Assembly (NCBI GenBank): GCA_000969725.1
Contig: JXSR01S003010.1
DNA: 20,202 bases
Reading direction: 5' to 3' (one strand)
Source of the DNA: Ophiothrix spiculata
Lineage: Eukaryota; Echinodermata; Ophiuroidea; Amphilepidida; Ophiotrichidae
Below, piece by piece: positions 1-8,991 of the stretch. The position numbers and the translations under genes are program-made. Numbering within the stretch: the stretch's first letter is position 1; each line of letters starts with the position of its first letter. Under the pieces are notes generated by a model that ran no database searches, had not been told where the DNA came from, and worked only from the letters and a program-made list of their open reading frames with translations.

Positions 1-469
1 TAAAAATGACATTTTTTATCAATCTATTGAACAATTATGTTGGTCGAAAAAATGCCTCCATTGAGTAACATTTCACGGGAACATAGAAACACAGAAATGC
101 ATGGGGAATATCAAAAGCATTTATCATTTTATGAAATTTGAAAAGAGGCATATCTAGAGTTAGACAAAATGGTATTTTGCATTACAAAAGATGTGTAGCC
201 TATTTTCAAAATGTCGATAATAAACAACTGGATGTTTTTGATCTTGCACTTTTTCTAAGGTTAACACAAGTATAAAAATTTCGCCGATAAAAAAATGTCG
301 ACGTGAAGGTGTGATTATAAATGAATTTGTAAATATTTTTGTACTTGATGATTATGGTCAAGTTTCCTTGACTTTTAACTGACCTTTCCTATAATAATCT
401 CATAGAGAAAAACCTCGCCTTTCAATAGCTCTAAAACACCTTATTCGTATGCCCACACATTTGCATTGG
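1..469. other. AT-rich non-coding stretch
   Basis: I see no open frame of useful length, no repeat structure and no RNA gene here. The stretch is AT-rich with scattered A and T runs. It may be intergenic or intronic. Confidence 0.5.
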
Positions 470-880
470 AGTTCACATAGATGTCATAAAGCACATCCGA
501 CAAGGTGTGGACCGGGGGTGTGGACAAATATGATGCGCATTCAATTTTACAGGGACATTTCTATCTCCCGCGAGTATTTAAATACTTAGGTTGCCATGGT
601 GATATCTTAAAACAAATAAAATTACCCATACAATATACACAAATAATTGTACAATTAAATTAATGCAAAACTTACCGAAATTAAAGATGGACGCAGAACC
701 AGCTAAACCAAAGATATTTGGCTAAACTCACCACCTGTAGCTTGAGCGAGTTTCAATTCAAAATGTCGGGATGAAAACAGGTGAAGCCCAGTTTTTAAAA
801 GAGAGAGGAAAAAAGTTTGGCATCCGATTCGAGGTCTGTTGTCACCCAGGGGCTAGCCCCTCCTTATGGGTGGAACGGTC
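470..880 (-). other. Less AT-rich block with splice-donor-like site; possible 5' exon or promoter region
   Basis: This block is visibly richer in G, C and CpG than its surroundings. On the minus strand a strong donor-like site (TTTCG followed by GTAAGT) would end an exon at 676, and a second donor-like GTGAGT lies further upstream on that strand. It also holds a perfect 14-bp palindrome AGGGGCTAGCCCCT at 848-861, a TATTTAAATA-like word near 577-586 and GTTGCCATGG near 591-600, which resembles one half of an RFX X-box. No long frame is open across the putative exon: the best frame into the donor is about 15 codons. If real, it would more likely be a 5' UTR exon than coding sequence. It could equally be an old repeat. 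Confidence 0.2.
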
Positions 881-1655
881 ATTCAAACAACCTGCCACAG
901 CTGATAACCATATATGGACAATGTGTTATTCATAAGCGAGAGAAATACATTAACATAAAATGACAGCATAATTTATTCACATGGAATCACTATTATAAAC
1001 ACGAGCTGAAAGTGATTTTCTGTTTTCGGCGAATTTTCTATCAGCTGTAGCATTATTGACATATGTCGTCATTTGTGGGAGAGAGCTCAACTTCTTATAA
1101 CAATAGGATTTGAGAACAACCAGTGAGATATTGACATCGTGCTAAAAAATACATCAGGATCTATAAAATAAAGGAACTAAGGGTATAGATAAAAATAGAC
1201 TATGAAATAATGTTGTACTGCTATAATACCTGGCCTGGGATACTAGGGTAGATATCAAGTGTTAATCCCGGATTTTATTATACGCCATTCCCTTATTTGG
1301 CAATGAAATTTAAACATAGTATAGAACAAATCATAGATTAAAGGCGAAAATTGTACAAAACAGGAAATTGATGAATTGATCATTAGGGTGGGTGCATTTT
1401 AATGAAGATACAAAGATATACTGTGATGAGATAAAAGATTGACCTGGAAGGAAATTGTTAATCAGCTGCTTGGAATGGTGTCCTAAAACAATTGCAATGA
1501 GAAAAACAACCTTACAAATAATGCCAAAAGAGCAAACAAGGCCTGATATTTGTCATTGTTTTAATTAGCACAACAGACACAAGTGAAATTTGTGCAATCA
1601 CCAAGGAATGTTTTCTAAATGATAGTCTCCATAATCTCTTATAAGCTAGACGAAT
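881..1655. other. AT-rich non-coding stretch
   Basis: No reading frame, inverted repeat pair or RNA-like structure is apparent in this interval, which ends at the start of the GATA microsatellite. Confidence 0.5.
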
Positions 1656-1657
1656 AG

Positions 1658-1730
<73 letters not shown>

Positions 1731-1819
1731 TTAGTAGATAGATACATAGGTAGATAGATAGATAGATAGATACATAGATAGATAGATATATAGATACATA
1801 GATAGATACATAGATAGAT
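1656..1819. repeat. GATA tetranucleotide microsatellite
   Basis: The sequence is a nearly pure run of GATA units. The first half is uninterrupted; from about 1731 the run is broken by variants such as TTAGTA, GATACATA and GATAGG. The gradient from pure to degenerate suggests recent expansion at the left end. It is likely length-polymorphic. I see no coding context. Confidence 0.97.
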
Positions 1820-2333
1820 TAATATATGATTCTCTCATTGTTCTATACGTGTTTTTTTGCAATAAGTTAATATTTTGCCTACTTTAGTAAACAATGTCAG
1901 ATAAATAAAAAGAAATCATAATATACATACTTTTGAGACATTTGACCTGCACTGGTCATGCTGGTGATTATGTCATTTAAATATTCTGTGAATGTAAAAA
2001 TGTCTAGATTCCTTTTGCTTTTATTAATCAACATATGAATATTGATAACAACTCATAGTAAATTTTAAAAGTATGTCTGTTCAAATTTTGAGTTCTATTT
2101 AACTAAAGACATTATTCAAACGAATAGTGGTTAACTTTATACAACCCTCGTTTGTTCAGTATTCTGACCAAATTACCTAAATGAGCTTTTAGTCATCATT
2201 AGTATTAATTTGCTTGAAAAGGTTTTGTTACTAAAAATAAAATCAAAATTAATTGATTAAGCATCATTATAGCTTTATTGAAATTGGTAATTAATGCAGA
2301 ATGCTGGATAGCATATAGATAGAAAAGTGCACT
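1820..2333. other. AT-rich non-coding stretch
   Basis: Nothing recognisable is found between the microsatellite and the first R1 repeat segment. Frames are closed and no paired termini are visible. Confidence 0.5.
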
Positions 2334-2410
2334 TGGTCATGTCTTTTTAAGGCGGGGGCCATTTGCGTTACATCTCACTTACCCCATCCGTATCTAACTC
2401 TATTCAGGTA

Positions 2411-2938
2411 TTTAAAGGGACTGGTCTAGATTCTTCCCACTAATTTTTTACCTACAAAATCTATTACATGAATCAGTAGAACAAGTTTATTGTAATATAA
2501 CCTACAAGTAGTTTTCCATGATTGTGAGGAATATCGGAGAAAATTGCAATTCTTTACCTGCTTTAATTTTTTCGCCGGCGAAAAAAAAGATATGAAAACA
2601 GTGTTTCTATTTTCAATATTAAAAAAGAATTTGTTTCTACACATGTGATGGGTAAACAAATTATTTTTGATGAAATTGTATCCCTTCTAATATGTATTAA
2701 ATTATCTCTAAGAGCTTTGTTTAAATCCAGATCTGAGGTACAAATTTAGGATTCAGAAAACACAAGATAGTCACTTTACCATCAAAGAATGATATATTGC
2801 AAATTAGTTATCTCTCAATTTGAGCCATTTCTGTGTAAATATTTGTACTTTTTTGGATATTACTACACTTTTAAGCTTTATTTAGAGCATTTCCATAAGT
2901 TTTTAATTCTAAATGGAATCTAGGCTAGTCCCTTTAAA
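2411..2938. mobile_element. Non-autonomous TIR element inserted in R1
   Basis: The termini are inverted: the left end reads TTTAAAGGGACTGGTCTAGA and the complement of the right end reads TTTAAAGGGACTAGCCTAGA, with two mismatches. Flanking DNA on both sides joins into a sequence matching the uninterrupted R1 copy near 5085-5115, so the insertion boundaries are seen directly. The interior has no convincing transposase; a 77-codon minus-strand frame is unremarkable. The target duplication is ambiguous: TTAA, TTTAAA or a short TA-type duplication could all be read at the ends, so the superfamily is left open. It contains a 20-bp perfect palindrome at 2567-2586. Confidence 0.75.
2567..2586. other. 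Perfect CG-centred palindrome
   Basis: Six T, then CGCCGGCG, then six A form a 20-bp perfect palindrome. It is a conspicuous CpG-containing island in AT-rich DNA and lies inside the TIR element at 2411-2938. Confidence 0.9.
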
Positions 2939-2967
2939 TGGATGATTACAGTTGATACATACCTTTA

Positions 2968-3003
2968 TTAAGAATAATACCCTTACCTGGGTATTATTCT
3001 TAA
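2968..3003. repeat. Perfect 15-bp-stem hairpin within R1
   Basis: TTAAGAATAATACCC and its exact complement flank a six-base loop, TTACCT. The matching point in the second R1 copy (around 5115-5140) keeps only one arm, so the hairpin was gained or lost after the copies diverged. Confidence 0.9.
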
Positions 3004-3046
3004 TTGGTTTTAAAGACTAATGGCAATACTAATGGGGTTTTTTTTT

Positions 3047-3490
3047 AAATCATACCAAAATTATGACATTTCATTGAATATTGAATAGTTGCGACTATTT
3101 AATTTATGATGCAAAATGTACATACCTCTACCATTCCAACCACACCCGTTTTTAACTCTGGCTAAATTAGCTCATTAACTTTAACTAGTTATTAGCGTTA
3201 TTACTTTATTTGGGCTTAATTCCAATTTGATTTTGTTTACCAATAAATTGCCTTTAAAATCATGTAAATATTATGACATTTTATTGGATTTTCGTAAAGA
3301 TATCACAGAAAAATAGTTGTACAATTTTCACGTTACCACAACTGTACCCGCCTCCACAACTTAGACCCCTTACTTACTAGCTTTAACAAGTCATAGTTTA
3401 AAGTAGTCGCAGGTTTTATTCTTAAAAGGCTAATAAATTATATTTAAAATCCTACCGAAATTATAACATTTCAGATTATTGAAAAGATAT
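3047..3490 (+). repeat. Degenerate tandem units of about 200 bp related to R1
   Basis: A signature close to AAATCATACCAAAATTATGACATTT begins at 3047, 3257 and 3447, and once more in the second R1 copy at 5168. The first spacings are 210 and 190 bases. After each signature the sequence keeps ATT-rich text resembling TTATTG...GAAAAGATAT. The units are diverged, which implies an old tandem array or internal repeats of the R1 family. There is no reading frame. Confidence 0.6.
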
Positions 3491-3725
3491 AACAAACAAT
3501 AATACAAACAATCTTCTTAAAGGGCCTCATTACTTTGACGAATCGAATAAATAGTTAGAAGTGCATAAACTATTTGGGTGCCCACATACAAAGAGGCATC
3601 CTTATTTGAAAATTAGTTTCAAAATAACCAACAGATTCAGGTAGACTTTTATCATAAAATGCTTCGCTGAAATTGCGTTTTTATTGGAAAGTTTCTCCCC
3701 GGAGTTTCTCGGGACTACATACTTA

Positions 3726-3796
3726 ATCTTTATAAATATTCCAATATGTGTTTTTATCTTTAAAATATTTCAAAATGTGTTTTTATCTTTAAATTG
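3726..3796 (+). repeat. Short tandem duplication, two units of about 30 bp
   Basis: Two adjacent units share ATTCCAATATGTGTTTTTA / ATTTCAAAATGTGTTTTTA followed by TCTTTA. It is a local duplication in otherwise featureless AT-rich DNA (3491-3900). Confidence 0.75.
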
Positions 3797-3900
3797 TAAG
3801 AATATCTAGCATATCAAAAAAAAAACCACCTCTAAATTTGGCCTTTTTCTTGTTCAGCATTTTCGTATAGAGTTTTTTCATGCTGTGAAATGATGTACTA

Positions 3901-4818
3901 CACGGTGGACCAATTATAGTAGAAGTGTTATTGAAGTTCAATGTCGTGTAACTCAAAATTGGGAATTAATTTGAACACAAATTTCACATATCATAAATTG
4001 TGATACTTTGCCCGAATGGTAAAAATTTCAATTCAAACAAAGCTTACATTGTCCAGCCATAGACAGTTGCACTTAAAAGGACAAAATTCATATTTTCACG
4101 GACAAATCAATGATATTAATTATGTTGTTAATGAATGTTGTTTTGTCTTCGCTTCATGCCTGACTTGGTGGGTTTGCAATTTGCATATTATGGTGATTTA
4201 GCACACGATCGAGTTCAATTCTAGTACAATATTCCTGAGATGCACATTTGGAACCCAATTATAATACAGTTTTAGTACAAATATAGTACAAATTTGTGTA
4301 CTATAAATGTACTCAAATTGTACTTATGTAAATGATGTTCCAAATGTGCACCTTAGGAATGTTGTACTATTTTTGTACTCGATTTTTACTAGGGATACGA
4401 TAGACACAAAGTAAATGGATTTTGTTGCTATAATTGTTTATTTTTTGTTAAAATCTGATAGAACAAAATTGAACTTCGAACCAGAAATTATAAAATATGA
4501 TTAGCAAAAAGATGTTTTTAGCTTCCTTAATCTTTATTCATATTTTCCTTGTACTTCGTCACTAATTAGACAACAGATATGATTGCATTAAATTTATTAC
4601 CATTCATTGCATATATACATGTATGATGAATGCCATACATAAGCCTTTTTTGTGCACATTTCAATGGCTGGGCAATTCAAGCTTTGTTTGATATGAAATT
4701 TTCACAATATTCGGGCAATATCACAGTTTATAAGCGTGTGAAAAATTCTTCGAATTATTTCCGAATTTGTCGAATTACACGCCTTGAACTTCAATGATGC
4801 TTTTATTGGTCCAACCTG
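3901..4818. mobile_element. 918-bp foldback element with long inverted arms and TA target site
   Basis: The left arm (about 3901-4085) and right arm (about 4645-4818) are inverted copies. The outer ends read CACGGTGGACCAAT and, on the complement, CAGGTTGGACCAAT, each directly preceded by TA (3899-3900 and 4819-4820). Internal landmarks shared by the arms are TTGAAGTTCAA, GTGTAA, TTGCCCGAAT, TCAAACAAAGCTT and CAGCCAT. The arms contain small gaps. TA duplication and CA-starting ends fit a Tc1/mariner-type non-autonomous element. No transposase frame is seen; the 61- and 98-codon frames across it are incidental. A second inverted-repeat element sits in its centre. Confidence 0.8.
4199..4391. mobile_element. 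Foldback MITE nested in the 918-bp element
   Basis: The two halves are inverted copies: the left arm carries ATCGAGTTCA, TAGTACAATATTCCT, TGCACATTTGGAAC and AGTACAAAT, and the right arm gives their complements in mirror order. The motif TAGTAC is repeated many times in the centre. The ends resemble TAGCACACGATCGAGT and, on the complement, TAGTAAAAATCGAGT, consistent with a TA target. It lies inside the larger foldback, so it inserted later or is an internal arm of the same element; the sequences of the two arm pairs are unrelated, which favours nesting. Confidence 0.65.
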
Positions 4819-5010
4819 TACATTTAAATGCTAGGCTTCATGCACCTAGCTCATTAATGCTTGAATTTGTCCTTAAAGTGTTTACAATCAACATCAAACC
4901 ACTTCTTGAGATATCTCTTTCTCTTGTGAGTTTCTACTTGGTTTTCTTTTTAGTATGCCTGCAATGGCTCCTATTTCATCAAAAACCTCATCAAATTTAC
5001 CAACATTACG

Positions 5011-5312
5011 ATTGGTCATGTTTTTCAAGGTGGGCTTATCATGCGTTACATCTCACTCACCTCATCCGATATCAAACTCCATTCAGGTAATGGGTGTTTA
5101 GAGTTGATAAATACCTTTATCAATATATTATTCTTAATTGGATTTAAATAATAATAAAATCTCTTTAAAATCATACCAAAATTACGACATTTTATTGGCT
5201 CATTGAAAAGCTGTGACTAAATATGGTACATAATGAATACATCCCACCATTCCAACCACATCCATGCCCGTTGTTAACTCTGGCTAAATTAGCTTTAATA
5301 TAGCGTTAATTG
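5011..5312 (+). repeat. R1 repeat copy 2, uninterrupted
   Basis: This copy matches 2334-2410 plus 2937-3203 and acts as the empty-site reference for the TIR insertion there. The 27 bases from AATGGGTGTT onward align without gaps to 2937-2963, with four differences. It lacks one arm of the hairpin found at 2968-3003. A 98-codon frame that starts upstream at 4794 runs into this repeat and is not believed to be a gene. Confidence 0.75.
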
Positions 5313-5565
5313 GCGTACCCCCACAAACATACAGTGTATGGTCTAAACGCTTAAGAAATGGAGATGGGCACCGCAGCCCTTAGGTCTTTTTGTTGAGGCA
5401 TAGGGTCATCACTAACATCATGATATTTAAGTGTCATTAACAATATAGTCAGGCTCAAGAGAAGTCCCCGCACTAAAACAAAAAATAAGCCATATTACAA
5501 TGCAGATGTTGACATTAAAACAAAACAAAACAAATAAAATAAACACCCTGTTAAACCATGGAGTT
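5313..5565. other. Unidentified stretch, possibly an old repeat fragment
   Basis: The text around 5330-5400 (GGAGATGGGCACCGCAGCCC and TTGTTGAGGCATAGGG) is more complex than its surroundings and reads like part of a dispersed repeat, but I cannot name it. An A-rich, CAAAA-repeating run follows at 5510-5545. Confidence 0.3.
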
Positions 5566-5631
5566 AAGCGGTAGATATACTTTTCTACATTTTCTACAAA
5601 CTACACAAATGACGAAGTATATCTACCGCTT
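5566..5631. repeat. Hairpin with perfect 17-bp stem
   Basis: AAGCGGTAGATATACTT (5566-5582) is followed after a 32-base loop by its exact reverse complement (5615-5631). No element boundaries are evident beyond the stem. It may be the core of a short foldback element or a structured RNA precursor. Confidence 0.85.
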
Positions 5632-6200
5632 TACTATATGACCCCATTAATACGTTTTAAAATATCAATTTATGTATGAACTGAAATAACCTTGGACTAT
5701 CAAATCATTGGATTGAAAAAAGTCTCTCAACCAGAAATATTTTGTAAAGAATATAATAATATGAAAGTTTTCAAAGTATAGGTGACACTGAAATATTTGA
5801 ATTTGATAGCTTAATCATATCAAAAGAGTGAAATTTAATATTTTCATCAATCATCATTGTAAACGTGGGCTTGAATTTGACCTCGATTCAGGAGTGTCAA
5901 GGATTACACCCAAATAGACATGATTGTTTATTATTCCTTTCAAATCTTAAAGGGGCATAATCCCATCATTCAGACATCGGACATTTGTAATAATTAAAAC
6001 TAATTTGTGCATGTTACCCAGGCATATTACATGCTGTATCTTGTGCTGTGTAAGAAATTGTATTGAGTTGAAAGTTGGACAGGTGATGTGCTTTTTGTAA
6101 TCCTCATTGCATCTGACAAAATTTCTTCACAATAAAACGTATACATTAGTGGGACATGGGAAATCTTTTGATATAAAATGTCTGAAATATGTTTCTTACA
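5632..6200. other. AT-rich non-coding stretch
   Basis: No frame, repeat or RNA-like structure is seen between the hairpin and the 36-bp tandem array. Confidence 0.5.
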
Positions 6201-6446
6201 CCATTTAATCATTAGCAATAAGGCAAAAGGCATATTCCATTTAATCATTAGCAATAAGGCAAAAGGCATATTCCATTTAATCATTAGCAATAAGGCAAAA
6301 GGCATATATTCCATTTAATCATTAGCAATAAGGCAAAAGGCATATTCCATTTAATCATTAGCAATAAGGCAAAAGGCATATTAGCAATAAGGCAAAAGGC
6401 ATATTCCATTTAATCATTAGCAATAAGGCAAAAGGCATATTCCATT
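6201..6446. repeat. Minisatellite of 36-bp units
   Basis: Six nearly identical full units beginning CCATTTAATCATTAGCAATA and ending GGCAAAAGGCATATT are followed by the first bases of another. Unit 3 has an extra AT, and between the fifth and last full unit is a shortened unit of about 25 bases lacking CCATTTAATCA. Since 36 is divisible by three, the minus strand reads as 12-residue peptide repeats within a 95-codon frame (6027-6314), but that frame breaks at the extra AT and is not believed to be coding. Near identity of the units implies recent expansion. Confidence 0.95.
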
Positions 6447-7633
6447 GTTGAATATCTGGTCACAAACTGTGGAAAAAACAAAAATTGTGGACAGCGGACG
6501 CCAGACAGTTATAAAGCAATACTATAAAGTGTTAACATGAAGCGCCCCTTTCACCCATGACTTTTGATTTTTTGGCTTATTGGGTTTGCTTTTGGTAGAT
6601 ATTTACACCTTCCATACGATTTGGCTCAAAGATATTTACTTATTTCTGTTATGGCCATTTGTTGAATTAAATTTGGGATCCGAAATTTAATTCCATGTGT
6701 ATTAGTATAGGAAAGCACATGCACATTGTTGTCATTTTTTGTGTGTGGTAAAACAAGTTTTTTATAAAATACCCCTGAAAATGCTCTTGGATAGTCATAT
6801 ATCCTTTCATTCGAAGGCCATTTTTAATCAAATTAATCCATTTTTGATCAAAATTTTATAGTATGTCTCTTCCTGCTCAGGCAAGACAAAAATAGATATA
6901 GGAGTATCATCTAGCCACATATCAGAATAACACACTTTACAATTTCTTGTACATATTCCTTAATTTATCTTTATTTCATTGTTGGCATGCAAATGTAATT
7001 TGAAAACAGAAAAATACTAAAAATATATTTATGTAATTTACAAAACCAGATTAACTGTAACATAACTCAGCATCTCTATGTATGAATTACAAAATAATAT
7101 CTGGCAGCCCCCAAAATTACTAACCACATTGATTCAAATTCTTGCTACATGTATAAATGAAAACAAACTACATGTATAAATAAACACATCTAGTACATTA
7201 AGCCATGAAATAAAATATACAAAAAATGTATAGCATTGTATGATTTCAAATGATAAATCATGCACAATGATACTTTAAAATGAAAGGTACTTTAACAATA
7301 AAACTGTTCCAACTCCAAGGGATAGAAAACGATGTATTTATTTAATAAATATCTTGTACGGAATTCAAAAATACTTTCCTTTCTCTTTTTAAACCTTTTT
7401 TTTTTATCCCAACATCTTTAAGATACCATAAGTGTTAAAAGACAACAAGCAAATATTATGATATGGTGTTGATGTAAATAGATTTCAATTACTACACTTC
7501 CCTGATTACAGAAACTTCAATCAAAATTAAGACATGTTTGTACAAAACACAACACAGTCACACTGTCAGATAAGCTGCAGGGATTTTGTCGGTTTTAAAA
7601 CAACGTCTAAGCCACAGCTTACATTCAGATTGC
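6447..7633. other. AT-rich stretch with minor duplications
   Basis: No gene is evident. A 20-bp direct duplication of CCATTTTTAATCAAATTAAT lies at about 6818-6857 and a roughly 24-bp duplication around ACTACATGTATAAAT at 7144-7190. TTTATT words (AATAAA on the minus strand) are common from 7200 to 7350, which would fit a minus-strand 3' UTR if the candidate exon at 8869-8991 were real. Confidence 0.4.
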
Positions 7634-7892
7634 CATGTGAGTGCAAGAAAGTCGTATCTGCAATAGCTGCCTTTTGTCATTAATTTCGACTGCACACTGT
7701 AAATTCTCCAGTCTTGGGTCAGTGGTTCTTGAAATGGTTCTTCAGGTGACACAGTCACCTGAAGAACCATTCCAAGAACCACTGACATAAGACAGTGAAA
7801 TTTTAAGAGATTTTTGACATTCTTGTGACAAGTTGAAAAATAAATATAACTTAGGGCAGCCATTGCAGATACGACTTTCTTGCACTCACATG
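7634..7892. mobile_element. Palindromic MITE, family A copy 1
   Basis: The outer arms, CATGTGAGTGCAAGAAAGTC then GTATCTGCAAT, are perfect inverted copies for about 31 bases, followed by a one-base difference and GCTGCC. The centre (7721-7783) is a second near-perfect hairpin with 30-bp arms around a 3-base loop, containing GGTTCTTCAGGTGAC. The segments between outer arms and centre are only partly complementary. Outermost bases by comparison with copy 2 may extend to TCGTCATGTG. I could not find a convincing target duplication. The 101-codon minus-strand frame here (7558-7863) is a by-product of the element. It could give a long hairpin RNA if transcribed. Confidence 0.85.
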
Positions 7893-8072
7893 ACGAGATA
7901 TTATGGCAATCATGGAAGTACTACAATTTCCACAGCATATTAGACTGTATTACTAATCCACTTAATAATTATAGGCATTTTTAGGCATTGTGGAGGAAAA
8001 ACAGGGGAAAATCTGCATAAATGCCAATAAAAAGTGGATCAATTTAGTGAATAAACTTTGCAAGAACTCATC

Positions 8073-8237
8073 CGAGGGGTGTGAGAGTTGGCTGATAAAA
8101 AAACGCTGACAATCCTGAAAATGGTGACAAAATGCCCGAAATAGGCTAAAAATGAGAGAAAAGGCTGAAATTATATGAGTATTTTGAAGGCATAAAAACA
8201 CTGAAATCAGCGTAAATGCTGAACTCTCACACTTCTG
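8073..8237. mobile_element. Short MITE with GTGTGAGAGTT termini
   Basis: The left end CGAGGGGTGTGAGAGTTGGC and the complement of the right end CAGAAGTGTGAGAGTTCAGC form imperfect inverted repeats, followed inward by GCTGAT and ACGCTGA words on both sides. The interior contains repeated AGGCT/GGCAT-type words. No coding potential is seen: a 79-codon minus-strand frame at 7962-8201 spans its left boundary and is incidental. The target duplication is not clear. Confidence 0.55.
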
Positions 8238-8868
8238 TCATCCTTAATTCTGTACATACATTAATTATTTTGTCCTGCATCTGTCATAGTTACATGATCC
8301 AAGGCCTTCCATACAAGCCTTGATTCTAGGGTCTATATACGTTTTGTCAGTTAAAATGACATACATGCAAATGAAATGTTTGTATCAGAAACAATACCAA
8401 TATTACAGATAAATCGTGTACAGGCAAATATACTTTGAACACAAATCAGAAATTTGACTGTTTATGTATATACAATGTATTATACAAATGGTTGCATTTT
8501 TTTTATCCATTAGCCCTCAAATGCCACATAACAAATCCACTGCCAGATAAAATGTACATCATTAGAACATCAAACACAAACTGTTGTGTTAATCCATTTG
8601 ATTTTATCTATTTAGTGCAAAAAGACCTTTAATCTGTCAATCACTGTATAACTAAATGCATATTGCCTCCATTTAATTGGATCGTTAAGAACACATCAGA
8701 AACAAACTTAATAGATATATATTAAAACATAATCTAATGAATATCACACATAGTATTTTATAACTTAATTCTAAACCACCTAGTGATCCACATCTTATGA
8801 TATAAATGTTACTGTACAAGATTAACTTAAAATAATAATTCATTTACAAAATTACCAGTTCCCAAAAC
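8238..8868. other. AT-rich non-coding stretch
   Basis: No repeat structure or convincing frame was found. A 65-codon plus-strand frame at 8435-8632 has AT-driven composition and resembles nothing I know. Confidence 0.5.
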
Positions 8869-8991
8869 TTAAAAGAGCAACATCAAACTGTGGTACATAT
8901 AAATAAAATAAAAATGTTTCGCCCAGGTCACTTGCACCTTTCCTGCCCCAAGTCTCATAAGATCTCTTGGTTCTGGAGACACAAAGTGATA
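8869..8991 (-). CDS. Candidate terminal exon on the minus strand (speculative)
   Basis: Reading the minus strand from 8991, directly after an acceptor-like TTTTAGATACTTCAG, 40 codons are open to a TAA at 8869-8871. The first part, about residues 1-26, contains PEPRDLMRLGAGKVQVTW and has balanced amino-acid and codon use; the last part is AT-driven and hydrophobic. The frame is closed by a stop just upstream of the AG, as expected of an exon-intron boundary. I do not recognise the protein. Against it, the other strand is also open for about 40 codons here, so local base composition alone could explain the open frame. Confidence 0.18.
   Translation of the reverse strand, partial: YHFVSPEPRDLMRLGAGKVQVTWAKHFYFIYMYHSLMLLF

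Larger units (their letters stand above)
2334..3203 (+). repeat. R1 repeat copy 1, interrupted by a TIR element
   Basis: Positions 2334-2410 and 2937-3203 align, in the same order and orientation, with 5011-5312. Shared landmarks are TTGGTCATG, GCGTTACATCTCACT, the words around ATTCAGG, GTTGATA-ATACCTTTAT, AAATCATACCAAAATTA, ACCATTCCAACCACA and CTCTGGCTAAATTAGCT. The two halves are separated by the 0.53-kb element at about 2411-2938, so the R1 copy predates that insertion. I cannot name the family; it shows no coding potential. The right edge is uncertain because related degenerate units continue to about 3490. Confidence 0.75.

Noticed and set aside
660..714. Short plus-strand gene start ATGGACGCAGAACC...
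   Set aside because: The frame stops after 12 codons, and no donor site follows in frame before the stop.
1656..1819. CRISPR-like or functional repeat array
   Set aside because: It is a simple GATA microsatellite without spacers.
4794..5090. 98-codon plus-strand frame rich in Leu, His and Phe
   Set aside because: It spans the end of the foldback element, unique DNA and the R1 repeat, and has no domain or conserved motif.
6027..6314. Peptide with 12-residue repeats on the minus strand
   Set aside because: The repeats come from a 36-bp minisatellite and the frame is broken within the array; no signs of selection for coding.
7558..7863. 101-codon minus-strand open frame
   Set aside because: It lies almost wholly in the palindromic family A MITE, has no recognisable domain, and is explained by the element's structure.
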